In this document: positions 1 through 11,498 of the stretch, piece after piece
Layout: the number at the start of each line of letters is the position of its first letter
How positions within the stretch are numbered: the stretch's first letter is position 1
Source of the DNA: Hexactinellida sp. DTS-2022
Taxonomy: Eukaryota; Porifera; Hexactinellida
NCBI GenBank assembly: GCA_028753945.1
Contig: JAPNXP010000018.1
Span: forward strand, 744,001 to 808,000
DNA length: 64,000 bases
Reading direction: 5' to 3'
Notes under the pieces: generated by a model
The model's input: the letters and a program-made list of their open reading frames with translations, nothing else
The model's database searches: none
What the model was told of the DNA's origin: nothing
Position numbers and translations under genes: made by a program

Positions 1-3000
1 GCTGTTGTCGCTCAGCTCGTCGTCGTCCTCGTCGCTGCCCGGCTGGGCGGGGGTGCCCACTATCGTCTTACGTTCGGCAGCCAGCTTCTTGCCCGGCGGG
101 GGCTTGCTCGGGCCGCTGCTCCGAGAGCGCACCGTGAAGGGACTCATATCGGTGGCGTCTCCGGGCATGTACTCCGTGGTGCTGTACTGGGAGTTGAGGG
201 TGTAGCTGAAGAGCTTGTGCATCACGGTGAGCTCTCCGGGCGAGTAGAACTCCTGGTAGCTGTACGAGAGCGAGGGACCCCCCTGAGGCTCCTCAACTGA
301 AGAGTCTCGTAAGGACAAAACCTCTTGCGCTTGCGTGGTATTATCTACATCGGATTCTCCTCTCACCTAAAGACACAAGTAACGACAGTAGAAGCTCGTT
401 AATATGAACATCAGGTGATTCTCAAAATGTGTTCGCTTTATTCGGAATTCGTATTAACCGATATCATTTGTATTGAAAAGGAGGGGATTTAAATAGTGTT
501 CGTGTTTAACCGGAATTTCGTATTAACTGTTATGAAACAACCACTGACCTCGATGACAGGTCTGGGGAGACTCATGATGACGTCATCAGTCCACCACTTG
601 GTGTAGCTGATCGGACGCGGACACACGAGAGAAGTGGTGAACAGGTGATGGTGGTAGTAGTCAGTGGAGAGCTCCCAGAGGTGCGACGCGTTGTCCTCCG
701 GTATGTACACGCCCAGGAACAGGTTTATAGCCATCTGCTTATCTTGGTCCGCGAATGCGTTGTTGTAGTACCGCGCTACGGTCTGCATTATGTCTCGTCC
801 GTGGGAAGTGATGGGGGAGATCTTACGGTAAGTTCGTATGCGGTGAACTAGTTTAATAGAACAGATAAACAGGACACATTCAATGTAATTATAGTAGAAC
901 GTAGTCAGTACGAACACCAGGGGACCATCAAAATGCATTCGCCTTATCCAGAATTCGTATTAACCAATATCACTTGCATTGAAAGGCTTGGAGGGGACTG
1001 AATAGTGAGGTATCAACTAACGAGGTTCTACCGCGGTTATTACCGAGGTTGGAGCCCCCGTACTGCAGAGCTATCGTGTCCCCGTGAGCCTCGTACATCT
1101 CCTCAAACATCTTAACGATGTCGGAGTCGAAGTTGAGTTGCGGGTTGTCCACAACGCCCAGTGCATAGAGCTGGAATCCCAGGGCGCATTTCCCGATCAT
1201 AAACTGCGCCGTGTTGGTCCTGTCCAGACAGTCCACGCAGTTCACCCTCACCACCCCGGTCTGGTCCCTCCCGCGGCTGTCCGCACTGTAGCCCCGCCCC
1301 CCCATCCCCTCCCAGTCGGGGTTGGACCGGATTTGGTTGCAGGAGAGCTCGGGCCCGCTGTGGAAGAACCCGTTCAGCTTAACCACGCGTCTGGACAGGT
1401 TCTCCAACAGGTCTATGATGCTCCTCTCCTTCGAGCGGGTGATGCGCGCCATGTCGCAGTGCAGGTAGTGTATCCGGAAGTCGGGCGGCAGGAACTGGTT
1501 CAGATACCGGATCTACAGGGACCGTAACAAACCGGTTATCTCAATGCTAGCAACTCACCGAGTCCTCCAGTTCCCTAGTGAGCAGCGACTCGTGAGCTCG
1601 CTTCTCCTTCTTCTTAACCAGGTTGAATATAACCACCGGACATCCGTACCTGTACAGACAGGAGTTGAAGTGTCTCGCGGCCCCGACTGAGAAGGGGCTG
1701 CTCCGGTCGATGCGGATCAGGGGCTTCGGCTTGACGCCCTTTATGTCCTGCGACCAGAAAGCAGGGACGGACCCCCTCAGCTGCACGAAGGAGGTGTACT
1801 TCCCAGTGCTGTGGGAGATCGTGTAGGACTCGTACACTATCTGCTCCGTCTCCACGTCGTTAGCCACGTTGCCGAGGTCGTCCATGCCTCTCTTCAGGTA
1901 GCGAGTCCCGGCGTAGAAGCGAGACCGGCGCGCGATCAGCGTCACGTAGAGAGATCTGAGGTATAGGAAGATAGGACATAACAAGGAGGCAGATACGTTG
2001 TTACGAACAGTGGATTAATAACGTTTATAAATAGTTGTAACTGGGACTTTTTCAAACGTCCTGAAACGTTAAGTAATTCTTGCAAAGGTGTAATATATAA
2101 AATTTTGAAATAATTTTCGAATTTCAAATAAATTTACAAAATTTTGAAATAACTTAACATAGGGATGAGGGTATCTAATATTGCGTTTCATTACGTTTGA
2201 ACAGACTAGGAACAACTCCAACCTACCTCCCGAACACGTTGATACAGTTCTGGGAAATGAACCCGTGCACGACTGGCAGCACCCACTCAGGGTGCACCCC
2301 CTCCCTAAAGTCCTGCAGTAGATGTGAGTTCCATACGTACTTAGAGGCGGGGGCCGGCTGGCCCGGGTGCACTCGCATGAGGGTCTGGAGCGTGTTGGTG
2401 AGGTCGTACGTGTAGCTGAAGTAGAAGTTGCTGCTGAGATCAACGTTAAGGAATGTCTTGACGTAACGAGATTCCTCTGGGTTCAACTAGTTGTTAGGAA
2501 TAAAATATAATTATCACACAATAACAATTCCAGGAATTTCCCCTGGAAAAAAATCCTTGGCGTTTTCACATATTGCCCTGTTATATTATAACCTTATATA
2601 TTCGAGTGTACAAATGATTACTGGTTAGGTAGACAGAATAATGCTCTAATAATGAAATTGCTGTTAATTAATTAGTTGAGTAGACCAATTAAGTATGAGC
2701 TAATACCTTGTTAGCAGTAGGAGCTATGTACAGGAGAACAGCGTCTTCTATCTTGTATATAAAGTGCCCGCCGATAATAGCCACCTTCCTCCTCTTGGTG
2801 ATGAGCAGAATGTAGTAGCCCTCCAAGAACCGGACGAATCCTACAATCCCGAAAGAGGATACGGTCTTCTGTAGCCCACTCGTCTTGTTGACAGAATTAG
2901 TATTTCCACCGTCTATCATTTTGAGAATCTCGTCAATCTCTCTCTCTGTGTATTTGCGGTTGTCGTCATCAATCAAAAGACTTTTGGGCTCAGTTCTATC

Positions 3001-3135
3001 TATCTTTAGGAGTCTGTAGTAGCTCTGAGATACGTCGAACCCTATAACGTAGATACGCGCGTTCGTCTGGTATATCGAGATGCGCTGGATAGTGGGGGTG
3101 ACATTTCTGAAACTCAGACATTTGTGCGTAGACAT
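1..3135 (-). CDS. FIG4: Polyphosphoinositide phosphatase FIG4 (Sac domain), 3' end beyond the window
   Basis: Six exons seen on the minus strand: 3135-2707, 2486-2226, 1955-1559, 1512-1044, 847-549 and 368-1, with GT..AG introns of 46-270 bp; frames join at the two junctions I worked through at codon level. The Sac-domain signature CVDCLDRTN (CX5R active site, about 1245-1215) is intact, and the exon-4/5 junction rebuilds the conserved stretch YGGSNL followed by VHRIRTYRK. The N-terminal LKIDRTEP and RFLEGYY blocks are also typical of FIG4. Family knowledge: FIG4 dephosphorylates PI(3,5)P2 in complex with VAC14 and PIKfyve on endolysosomal membranes. The last visible exon is acidic and Ser-rich, the variable C-terminal region, and runs off the left edge, so the stop is not seen. 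Two introns contain MITE copies. Confidence 0.93.
386..530. mobile_element. pogo-like MITE (family b) in a FIG4 intron
   Basis: Starts CAGTAGAAGCTCGTTAATAT and continues with the internal text shared with the complete copy at 63010-63176 (TTCGGAATTCGTATTAAC, ATCATTTGTATTGAAA). The right terminus is decayed, so the end is approximate. Confidence 0.6.
892..1033. mobile_element. pogo-like MITE (family b) abutting a FIG4 splice donor
   Basis: Left end AGTAGAACGTAG and right end AACGAGGTTCTACCG resemble the inverted ends of the complete copy at 63010-63176; the internal text also matches. The intron donor of the upstream FIG4 exon (GT at 1043-1042 on the minus strand) lies about 9 bp from the element end. 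Confidence 0.65.
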
Positions 3136-3316
3136 TAACTGTATTCCTCGCTAGCAGTTGTGTTCAATTTGTATATTTTGTACAGTTGTATAGTTGTTAT
3201 ATACGTAAGCAAATAAAAAATATTTATTCGGTATAAATTTGTATAGTTTGTACACATAAAAATGTCGCCATAAAAATATATTCGATACAATTAGAAATAA
3301 GTTATATAATTATCTA

Positions 3317-5035
3317 TTACTGCTCTACGATTCGAGTGATATGGTATACCCAGGCTTGCGCCCGAGTGTCCAACAGCTTAGGCAGCTCGTACTCCCGAAA
3401 CTCCCTTAGCAGCAGGATGTGGAACAGGAGCTTGCCGTTGTAGAAGAGAGAGGGGCTGATCGGTGTGAGCAGCAGCGTCTGAGCCAGTCTATAGAGATCG
3501 CAGTACACAGCGTGCCATTGGGATATCTGATGGAAGGTGAGTAGGTTGTATGGGATCAGGGGATTTATTTTATTGGTTAACAGCTTCGCGAACTGGTGTC
3601 GAGACGGGAACTTGTAAGTGACGACACAGGAGGAGATGACTAGGGTGAGGAGGGGGGTCTGGGGGCGGGGCTTGCAGTGGCGGCGCCAGCAGCGGAGAGA
3701 GGCCGCCAGCATCCGCCAGGGCCCGGGGAGCGCCTCTATGCCCACCCCTTCCGAGCTAGAGATCTGCAGGAAGATGCCCTCCCGGCCAGACTCTGGGATG
3801 AGAGGGAGCTCGTCCAGAGAGGGGACAGGGGAACCGTCGGGCAGGGTCGGTAGCGTCTCTACGATGCGCTGCTTGAAGCTGAGAGCGCCGGTGTGCACGA
3901 ACTCGGCTACATCCCCCTCCCCCATCAGAATGCTGTAGAGATAGACGCGAACTGACAGAGAGCAGTTCCCAGCCGGGTCTCGTTGGTAGTGCTGCACGCT
4001 AAACGGGGTCCAGGTGTCCCCGCGAATCAGCACCCCCCATGCCCACGGTACCCGTAGCAACGACTTGAGAGAGCAATTGGAATGCTGCAGTATGTTGGCA
4101 TATTGCAGGCCATAGTAGCGGAGAGAAGGGTCGATGGGAACAAGTGTCTCGGGCCGCAGATAGGAGGATACGGCGTTCCTGTGGTGAAACAGAAACAGCC
4201 TCCACTGCTTGAGGCAGAATCGGGGCTGTAGGAATGCAAGGAGACTCTCCTCGCCATCGAAAGAAGTCAGGAATGCAAACAGTCGCGAGACCTTGTCCCC
4301 TACCAGATGTTTGGTGACGTCATATCTCACTGCATGTATCTCACGCAGGAGCTGATCGGGAATAAAATCATTCCCGAGGAGCATAGCGATAAATGGGACA
4401 GCCCAATACTGCAACCCGTGGTGACACAGGAATGCATCGAGGCTAAAGAAGTGTCCGAACAAGACGTCCCCTTCCCAGGACAAACAGTTGAGAGATATGA
4501 CCCTGGGGACTTTGGTAAGAAAGAAATCGCTGTCGTTACTAACCACGGTGGCTCCCAGGCTGCAGGCTAGCGCCGCGATAACGGGGTCCGCTTCAGAGTC
4601 GCAACACACGTACTCTAACCCGAGATCTGTTACCAGCTCCGATAAAGTTATATAGCCCATGCCAGGGAGGAGGTGCGTGCTCTCTCCGTTATGCACACAG
4701 GTGTTTAGCGAGCGCAGCTTGTCCAGCCGTCGCTTGAATACCGTGTCTCGCTTATCCGCCTCGGATATCTCCGTAAGGAATACGATGGGACGGAACCCGG
4801 AGCTGAGCACGGCCGAGAAGAACTCGCGCGCGGCTTCTGACAGCTCTTGGTACTGCCCCCCGAACAGGGACTCAAGTCCCGAGCAAACGTGCAGATAGTG
4901 AGCTAGGTTGGAACCGTCAATTATCAGAATGGGCTTACTAACGGAATCTGCAGACCCCTTCTGGTGCAAGCGGGCAATGCTAGTCCAGTAGGCGTTGTCT
5001 GAGTGAACATATGTGGAGAGACTACGGATACCCAT
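3317..5035 (-). CDS. ASTE1: Protein asteroid homolog 1 (ASTE1), XPG/FEN-like nuclease fold
   Basis: Single 572-codon frame. It begins MGIRSLSTYV, the XPG-N type start of the asteroid family, followed by ILIIDGSNLAHYLH (about residues 36-49). The later blocks CCDSEADPVIAALA, VVSNDSDFFL and LLGNDFIPD (about 145-235) carry acidic residues at the positions expected of a FEN/XPG metal site. The C-terminal half is the helical asteroid region. In mammals ASTE1 is reported as a structure-specific nuclease acting with shieldin in double-strand break repair; that role is transferred from the family. The start codon lies 180 bp upstream of the FIG4 start on the same strand. No intron is evident. Confidence 0.88.
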   Translation of the reverse strand: MGIRSLSTYVHSDNAYWTSIARLHQKGSADSVSKPILIIDGSNLAHYLHVCSGLESLFGGQYQELSEAAREFFSAVLSSGFRPIVFLTEISEADKRDTVFKRRLDKLRSLNTCVHNGESTHLLPGMGYITLSELVTDLGLEYVCCDSEADPVIAALACSLGATVVSNDSDFFLTKVPRVISLNCLSWEGDVLFGHFFSLDAFLCHHGLQYWAVPFIAMLLGNDFIPDQLLREIHAVRYDVTKHLVGDKVSRLFAFLTSFDGEESLLAFLQPRFCLKQWRLFLFHHRNAVSSYLRPETLVPIDPSLRYYGLQYANILQHSNCSLKSLLRVPWAWGVLIRGDTWTPFSVQHYQRDPAGNCSLSVRVYLYSILMGEGDVAEFVHTGALSFKQRIVETLPTLPDGSPVPSLDELPLIPESGREGIFLQISSSEGVGIEALPGPWRMLAASLRCWRRHCKPRPQTPLLTLVISSCVVTYKFPSRHQFAKLLTNKINPLIPYNLLTFHQISQWHAVYCDLYRLAQTLLLTPISPSLFYNGKLLFHILLLREFREYELPKLLDTRAQAWVYHITRIVEQ

Positions 5036-5109
5036 TCAGTTATCTAGATTAGTTAACAGTGGCTTTATACCAATCGTAGATTCTAACTACCTATTATAAT
5101 GGCCCCTGT

Positions 5110-5465
5110 TATATCCATATTGTCAAAACTCGATTGGTGTGTTTGTCCGGATTGTATTAAAGAGATTGGGAAAAGAAACGAAACCGCATTAATATTTGAG
5201 ATAGGGACTAGCTTCCAAATGTTATAATAGGTAAACAACTATGCTGAATTCGAATTTCGCATATGAATATTTATTGTGTTGTTTACAAATATAGGTTGAA
5301 AATTAAAAATTAATCTAGAGGTTAGCTTTCAACAGGTAGGTAAACAAGTATGCTGATCAAAAATCCATTTGTTTAATGAATATATATTCTGTGTTTAATC
5401 GTAGCAGTTAGTTCTCCGTCGCGAAGCGACCGAGACCGAAGGGCTGGTATAGTATAAATCAGTAG
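5110..5465. mobile_element. Helitron/Helentron-like non-autonomous element, shorter copy
   Basis: Shares with the element at 17666-18475 a left region (ACTCGATTGGTGTGTTTGTC, then CCGGATTGTATTAAAG), one degenerate copy of the internal repeat (GGTAAACAA..GCTGA..TTTCGC) and a 3' hairpin (GTCGCGAAGCGAC) followed by CGAGACCGAAGGGCT. Hairpin-near-3'-end layout and lack of clear TIRs suggest a Helentron-type (HINE/DINE-1-like) element. It occupies most of the ASTE1-LHFPL gap. Confidence 0.5.
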
Positions 5466-5695
5466 TATGTTAGCAAATTGACATTAATAACAAAATTTAA
5501 ACTTTGGATAAATAAACTCATTAGTTAACAGTTCAAAATTAACAAACTTGTTTCAGTGACAACCATCACAATTCAAAATGAACTACTATGCTACAGGTAC
5601 AGTACAGATTGATAAACAAAGGTGGGAGGATATTAACAACTTGAGGTCTGCAATTGAACATACAAACTTCATTAAAGAGCAGTGAGCTGTCGCGT

Positions 5696-6514
5696 TCAAA
5701 TTGCGTAAGGAGCATCATCCTTACCTCTGTCTTTGTGACACGCGCTTGTGAGCGAGAGAAGTGCGCTTATTAGCGCCAGAGCGGTGCCAACAGTTGTGAG
5801 GTAGTATGCCCAGCCCAGCTGACAGATGCCGAGGTCGAATAGGCCGGAGTTGCATTTCCCGAAAGAGCAGAGCACCTGTACAGTGGGGCTCCGGAGTCCC
5901 AGCGGGAAGAGAACGACAGCTGCCACGAAGCAGAGACTGCCCAGCATCTGCACCAGCCCAACCACAAGCGTCAGACAAACGTTAAATAGTTTCCGAATAC
6001 AGCAACCGAACAGAGAAATGAACGCTGTTACCACCAAACAGCAAGCGCCTACGCCCATCAACAAGGTCGCAACTTTCCACTCAATAGCGAGGATAGAATT
6101 AAAGCTAATCAGCCTACCGCAGTACGCGTGGTATAGCGGGAAGGAGGGCGGAGGGACCCTGTAGTTACAGCCGTGAGGTCGATCGGTGTAGGTCCCTAGG
6201 TTGCCCGCTGGACATTTAGATTCCTTCAGATAGAAGGAGCCGTTATCGCGCTCGCTATCCGGTACGCAGGTCCTGTAGGCCGAACTGAGGTTAGAGTAGA
6301 ACTGCTTTCCCCCGGAGCTGTTGGTGAGCTCGGGGTAGAAACACACTCTGTAGGGGCTGAGAATAACCGGGTGTACCTCCCCCTTCTCTAGATAGGGGTT
6401 CCGGACCTCCATCCACACCGGGAGGTAGAACCCGAGCAGGCAGACAATTGTAGAAAATATGGACAGCCACACCCATAGGTAGGCGCAGAGGTTGTAGGAA
6501 TTACAGCGACACAT
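5696..6514 (-). CDS. LHFPL-family / claudin-like four-pass membrane protein
   Basis: The frame is open from 6565, but the start is put at the second Met (MCRCNSYNLCAY), directly before the first membrane segment; the upstream 17 residues are a possible extension. Four hydrophobic segments are visible: about residues 8-33 after the chosen start, then three in the C-terminal half (starting WKVATLLMGV, LTLVVGLVQML and GICQLGWAYYL). A large Cys-containing extracellular loop with N-glycosylation sequons (NSS, NLS, NGS) lies between TM1 and TM2. The block GICQLGWAYYLTTVGTALAL resembles the TM4 entry of LHFPL tetraspan proteins, some of which are ion-channel or synaptic partners in vertebrates. Assignment to the superfamily is fairly safe; the subtype and partner are not known. 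Confidence 0.65.
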   Translation of the reverse strand: MCRCNSYNLCAYLWVWLSIFSTIVCLLGFYLPVWMEVRNPYLEKGEVHPVILSPYRVCFYPELTNSSGGKQFYSNLSSAYRTCVPDSERDNGSFYLKESKCPAGNLGTYTDRPHGCNYRVPPPSFPLYHAYCGRLISFNSILAIEWKVATLLMGVGACCLVVTAFISLFGCCIRKLFNVCLTLVVGLVQMLGSLCFVAAVVLFPLGLRSPTVQVLCSFGKCNSGLFDLGICQLGWAYYLTTVGTALALISALLSLTSACHKDRGKDDAPYAI

Positions 6515-6565
6515 CGATGGAACTCTAGAGATAGTAACTTGTATATAGAAGTCAGTGAAATACAA

Positions 6566-7552
6566 TAATATACGGTGATCTAGTTAGCCTATTATATTAC
6601 ACCTACGAATTATGCCACAGGTCAAATACGAGACCGATCAACAACGCATATGGCTGCAATAGGGAATACAGAGTTGTTATGGAAAGCAACAGGCTTTATA
6701 CAATGCCATATGAGCCCGTGTTAAGCGAGGGCTTCTTATTTGGTCGCGTGCCAATTGTCAGTGAAGCAAATGTAATATCGCAAATGTGATTATAAAACGC
6801 TTCATTTCAACCGTATGGATTTGAATAGCTATTAGAATTCAAACTTAAAACCCATAGTTAGGCGAAAAGGATATAATTATCTTATTTATGTACTCATTGT
6901 ACTGTATGTATGGTAGAAGCAGTACAATGTTGTATGCTGAATACGAATAGAAACATTATATACCACACATAACAATAGATTAGGCGACACTTGAGAAACT
7001 AATTCCTTTAGGTTTGAAACGATTATATTAAAATAATGTATTGTTTAATATATTGGAACTCCGACAATTGTCGTGTAACGAAATGTCGGTATCCGATTAT
7101 ATTTATTAAAAGTGTGATTAAAGCTCCTAGTCCAGTCACGAACCTAATTAGTGAATTATTAAATGACAACACACAAACTTTGTTAGCTGCAATGGTTTCA
7201 CTCAATAGTGGCAGATGTGATCAGCAGTCTATGCTACGGTATTAATCGCAAAGTACCGCGGTTATTCAATTGTCTAATAATCACGTTATTATCCTATTTG
7301 TATTCATGCTTCCGATATCAAAATATATAATACTCATCTATGTAAGATGTAATAATTAAATGAAAAGCGTCATTTAATAAAGAAATTTTGTATAAAATTA
7401 TAACAGTTCAAAATTTAACCCATAAAGCAACGAGGCATACATGTACTGCGGGGGATACAACATTCAATCATTAACTAATGAGAGAGTAATTAAATGATAT
7501 TTAAATTGTTAATGATAATTTTATTAGGGTAAGCTAGCTGTATGAAATAATA
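6566..7552. other. Intergenic AT-rich stretch, no gene seen
   Basis: AT-rich spacer between the LHFPL-like and REPS-like genes. It has short chance frames (for example 7036-7245) with no recognisable protein features. No repeat family from elsewhere in the window was recognised here. Confidence 0.6.
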
Positions 7553-10330
7553 TTAAAGAAAGTTACGCGGCCCATGGTATCGTAGCTGCATAGCGAGTTC
7601 GTTCTTCTGTAATCGAATCTGATTAAGTTCGGAGATCAGCTGAGTATTTACATTTTTCAGACTTTCGCATTTAGCGATCATTTCGTGGATTTTCTGAGTG
7701 AGCATTTCCCGCTCGAAGCTGCCAGGATTCGCGGGGGCAGACTCAGCTGTGTGGAGAGGTGTTTTGTTGTCGTCTAGCTCCGTGTCTGGTGTCGGGAAGG
7801 TGTTGTTGTGTCTACGGGAGTCGGGGTCCGGGATGGGAGGGGTGGACAGGATACACTCGGGAGAGGAGAGACTCCTCTTGGTGCGATCCATGCGCTTCTT
7901 TCTATTGCGGAGCTTCGGGACTGGAGCCACCGCGTCATCGGACTGAATATTGTCGCTGGAGCCCGTGCTGTCGAAACTATCGGAGTCATTCTGCGGCTGG
8001 AAGGCGCCCTGGTTGTGGGTGGGGCTGAGGGAGAGAGTGCTGGCTGCTTTGTTGGGCGAGTAGATACGGCAGAGCTCTGTCAGCGCAGAGATAGCTACTC
8101 GAGAGTCGTCCTTCTGGGGAATGTGGATATCGTTCTGACTCCCGTAGAATCGGTTGTTGAGGGTATTTATCTCAAGTGAGCTGGATCTCTTGTGCTTCTT
8201 CTTATCTTTCTTGCTTACTTTCTTAGGTTTGTTCTTCTTGCTGGGAGGTTCCTGCGTGCCCGCTTTCTCCAGACTAGCGTTACTGCCCGCAGCCTTCTTG
8301 CCCCGCTTCATAAGTTTCTTTTTTAGAAGATTTATTTTGGAGTCCTTCTTCTGGCTGATAGGCTTAGCGCGATTGGAGCCGGGAGAGGAGTGCGGGGTGG
8401 ATTCGTTGTTGGCTCTCTCGGGCTCGTACCCTACGTCGTTATCCGTGGTGCTCAGCTGACTCAGGTCGTCCAGGAACACTTTCTCCTCGTCCCCATTGTG
8501 CGGGGTGAGCTCTATGGTGCGCACCTTTCCGTTATTAAGCAGAGACACTAGGGACTCCTCGTTGTCAGACTTGTCCAGCAGAATAACCGCGGAAACCCGG
8601 TCCGGTCTCTTCCGCGATATTTTCTTCTTTCCCTTCATGTCGCGGGGGTCGGTGCCGCCCCTGTTGGGGAGCGACAGGATCATGGGCTCCTCGCCCCCCT
8701 CCACGTAGCCGGAGCAGGAGTCCTTGTGTCTGAGGGGACAGGTGGAGCTGTCCGTGGTGTGGCTGCGCATCTGCACCACTGGGGTCACCTCCACGCGGGG
8801 GGAGGGCTGCACGACTTCGTAGGAGGAGAGGATGGGCGTGAGGACGGAGCGCTGCTGCACCTGCGTCTTGGTGGGGGGCGGGGGCAGCGGGTTAGGCGTG
8901 GGGGTGAAGAGAGTCTTTATTTCATCCGTGTAGTTGGTAGGTCCGGAGGAGTTTGAGTATTTAGGAATCGGGTCATCGGTCTCATCCTGGATTTGGTAGT
9001 TGTCTACTGTTACAGTCTCCTCCAGGTCTTCTGAAGCTGTGGAGTCGCGTGTGTCCTGCTGCAGAGAGGAGGGGAGGTCTTCTAGAGCCGCGGTGTCCGG
9101 GGCGGGGTCTGCGAAGAGGTTATAAGGCGCCGGGGGCTGTTCCTCTAACAGGTCTGTGTACTGAGGCAGGAGGTGGGAGGAGTAGGAGGGGGGGTCCAGT
9201 TGGGTGTCGGAGGACAGATCTGTGTCTGTGAGCAGAGAGAGAGAGTTGAAGAGGGAGAGAGGGAGAGAGGAGGGAAGCGGGACTCCTTTCTTCCTATTCC
9301 TGACAAGTTTCATAGCGATGCAGAACTCAGCGAATGTGAGCTTCAGGTCTCCGTCGATATCAGACAGCATCCATATCTTAGAGAGCTCCTCGTTGGGCAG
9401 GTCCGAGCGGAGAAAGAAGTTCCTAGCCTGGTCCCCGAACAGGAGTCCGTCCTGTGGGTCCAGTCGCTGGAAGAAGGAAGAGAAAGATACGAACTCAGGT
9501 TCTGTTATTATAGAAGGGTCCTTGAAAGGCTGTGTACCTCCCAAGGAGTCAGATCTCTTGTGAGAAGTGAATTCGTTTGGAGGGTCACTGGTTTGTAGGG
9601 AGTTGGAGACCTCAGATGGATTATTCTTTTCCAGATCGCATTTCAGATCGGGGAACATTTTATCAGAACAGAATAAAGAAGATATATTTGTGTGTGTAGC
9701 GGCGTGAGAGTCGTACGAGTAGAGTGCTGTGTGTGGGAGGGGGGAGCTCCTGTAGGGCTCCCAGCTGTGCGAAATGCCCGGGTCTACGGGGCAGGCGGGG
9801 GCGGCCTGGCACCAGGGGGAGTGTCCCGAGAACACGGGATTAGTCGGCTCGGCGGACTCGTTAGGGAAAGGGGCCTGTAGGGTGGGGGAGCTGGAGGGGG
9901 GGAGGGTGTGAGGTATCGCGTCAGAGAGGGGCGAGGATTGGCTCCTCTTAGCCGCTGGGGGCTGAGCCCCGGGAGAGGAGGAAGGGTTGTCGAGGAGAAA
10001 GTCTGAATCGTTAGAATGCTCGTAAGAGAGTGGGACCCGGGGACTCGGGTCCTGTCTCTTCTCGGTGTGAGTCTCGAACGCGTCGAGTTGGTTGGAAGGG
10101 TTACGAATCGAATTTGCAGTCGGATCAGGCTTCGCGGCTCTCTTCTTTTGTTGATCGCCTTTAGATTTAGCGATTTTAGACAAGAAACCCTTCTTCTTAT
10201 CGGGCGCTTTAGAAGGCAACTTTTGTTGCAAAGAAGAGTCATTGTTGTCTCTGGTATCATTATTCGATCTCTTGGAAGTTTTTCTTTTGAGCATTGTATC
10301 AGTCAAAGGCTCCATTACTTCGTCGCTCAT
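7553..10330 (-). CDS. REPS-like EH-domain protein (RalBP1-associated, endocytic adaptor)
   Basis: One 925-codon frame without introns. A single EH domain at about residues 275-360 contains an EF-hand loop (DIDGDLKLTFAEF, starting near 324) and the conserved NFFLRSDL and LSKIWMLSD helices. The last 50 residues (from EREMLTQKIHEM) form a heptad coiled coil. In REPS1/REPS2 one EH domain plus a C-terminal coiled coil links the RalA effector RalBP1 to endocytosis through NPF-motif partners. The regions between are low-complexity: Pro/Ser-rich, with a strongly basic stretch around 690-745. I see only one EH domain, whereas EPS15/intersectin have two or three, which favours REPS. A kinase or RalGAP domain is absent. 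Confidence 0.75.
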   Translation of the reverse strand: MSDEVMEPLTDTMLKRKTSKRSNNDTRDNNDSSLQQKLPSKAPDKKKGFLSKIAKSKGDQQKKRAAKPDPTANSIRNPSNQLDAFETHTEKRQDPSPRVPLSYEHSNDSDFLLDNPSSSPGAQPPAAKRSQSSPLSDAIPHTLPPSSSPTLQAPFPNESAEPTNPVFSGHSPWCQAAPACPVDPGISHSWEPYRSSPLPHTALYSYDSHAATHTNISSLFCSDKMFPDLKCDLEKNNPSEVSNSLQTSDPPNEFTSHKRSDSLGGTQPFKDPSIITEPEFVSFSSFFQRLDPQDGLLFGDQARNFFLRSDLPNEELSKIWMLSDIDGDLKLTFAEFCIAMKLVRNRKKGVPLPSSLPLSLFNSLSLLTDTDLSSDTQLDPPSYSSHLLPQYTDLLEEQPPAPYNLFADPAPDTAALEDLPSSLQQDTRDSTASEDLEETVTVDNYQIQDETDDPIPKYSNSSGPTNYTDEIKTLFTPTPNPLPPPPTKTQVQQRSVLTPILSSYEVVQPSPRVEVTPVVQMRSHTTDSSTCPLRHKDSCSGYVEGGEEPMILSLPNRGGTDPRDMKGKKKISRKRPDRVSAVILLDKSDNEESLVSLLNNGKVRTIELTPHNGDEEKVFLDDLSQLSTTDNDVGYEPERANNESTPHSSPGSNRAKPISQKKDSKINLLKKKLMKRGKKAAGSNASLEKAGTQEPPSKKNKPKKVSKKDKKKHKRSSSLEINTLNNRFYGSQNDIHIPQKDDSRVAISALTELCRIYSPNKAASTLSLSPTHNQGAFQPQNDSDSFDSTGSSDNIQSDDAVAPVPKLRNRKKRMDRTKRSLSSPECILSTPPIPDPDSRRHNNTFPTPDTELDDNKTPLHTAESAPANPGSFEREMLTQKIHEMIAKCESLKNVNTQLISELNQIRLQKNELAMQLRYHGPRNFL

Positions 10331-11498
10331 TTTACCAAGCTCTAATTCTCAAACTGTATATAAGCAAAGTATTTATATTAGAGTAAACTGAATGTAATGC
10401 AAACTATTGTACTGAATACGGATAGTTCAGTATGGATTCAAAGGAATTCTACAACTTTGGTGCTTGCAAGGGAAGTTGACGCAAATATTGAAGCCTATGA
10501 ATTCAGGATAGGTTGGAGATAGATTGAAAGAGCCTAGTTGGTAAAGAGATAAAGAAGTGTCTTTTATATGGCTAATAACTTGAATTGGAATGGAATTGTA
10601 ATCTACTAACTTAGTGTATTTGATAAAGTTTAAAAATATCAGAGATATCTACGATCGTTTTGAGGCTTAATTAATAAAACACAATCTATCAAGATTATCA
10701 ATATCTATATCCTCCATAATGTTCTTTTTGTTTCGTTCTCTCTTTGTAATCTGACAATGAATATAAATAATTAAAGAAATATTTGAGAAATAGCTGATTA
10801 GTGGAATATTTGGACTATATATTTAGAAAATAAAAGATAGATTGTGTAGTATATTTGGAGCTAAATTCGCATTGACGTCAAGAAAGCCAATTTATTAATC
10901 TCTAAACTAAAAGTTCAATAGACTCGATGACTTAATCACATTGTTATTCAAAAGCATAAGCATTTAGGGGTTCTAAAATCTATTTATGGTAGATAGTGGT
11001 ATGAAATAGATAACCCAAATAATTAATTCATCGGTAAAATTGAGAAATAATTAAATATGTAGTAGTTATTATACATAATGTGTTGTACATTATAATTAAT
11101 GAAATTTAATTTACAACTTTATTAACAGACATCATGTAATTTCAAAATATCTAGGTATATTACTAAATTGAAAACAAAGAAGGATAATCTATTAATATAA
11201 TATTCATGCGTGTGAATAACTTATAATTACATTCTTCAGGGTATTCTAGTTCAATAAAATGCAGGTTAATGGGTACAAAATAATGCAAGATAGTCATTTA
11301 ACCTTTTGGTATAATTGGGCACTTGGTTGCAGCATTTAATCCAATTAAGCGAAGTATTTAATATTTGAGACTTCATGGCCTTAGGAGTAGGTGCGGCTTC
11401 TATTTTGCTTGCTACGGGCCTGTATTTGTGACGCAGACAAATATTTGGTAGAACATTTTTTTAAAATCCAAACTTGAATAATTGGACAAATTATAATA
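10331..11498. other. Intergenic AT-rich stretch, no gene seen
   Basis: About 1.2 kb of very AT-rich spacer upstream of the REPS-like start. I see no coding frame, RNA gene or transposon ends that I can support. Confidence 0.6.

Noticed and set aside
7023..7245. Small frames on both strands between LHFPL-like and REPS-like genes
   Set aside because: AT-rich, no conserved features, overlapping each other; likely chance.
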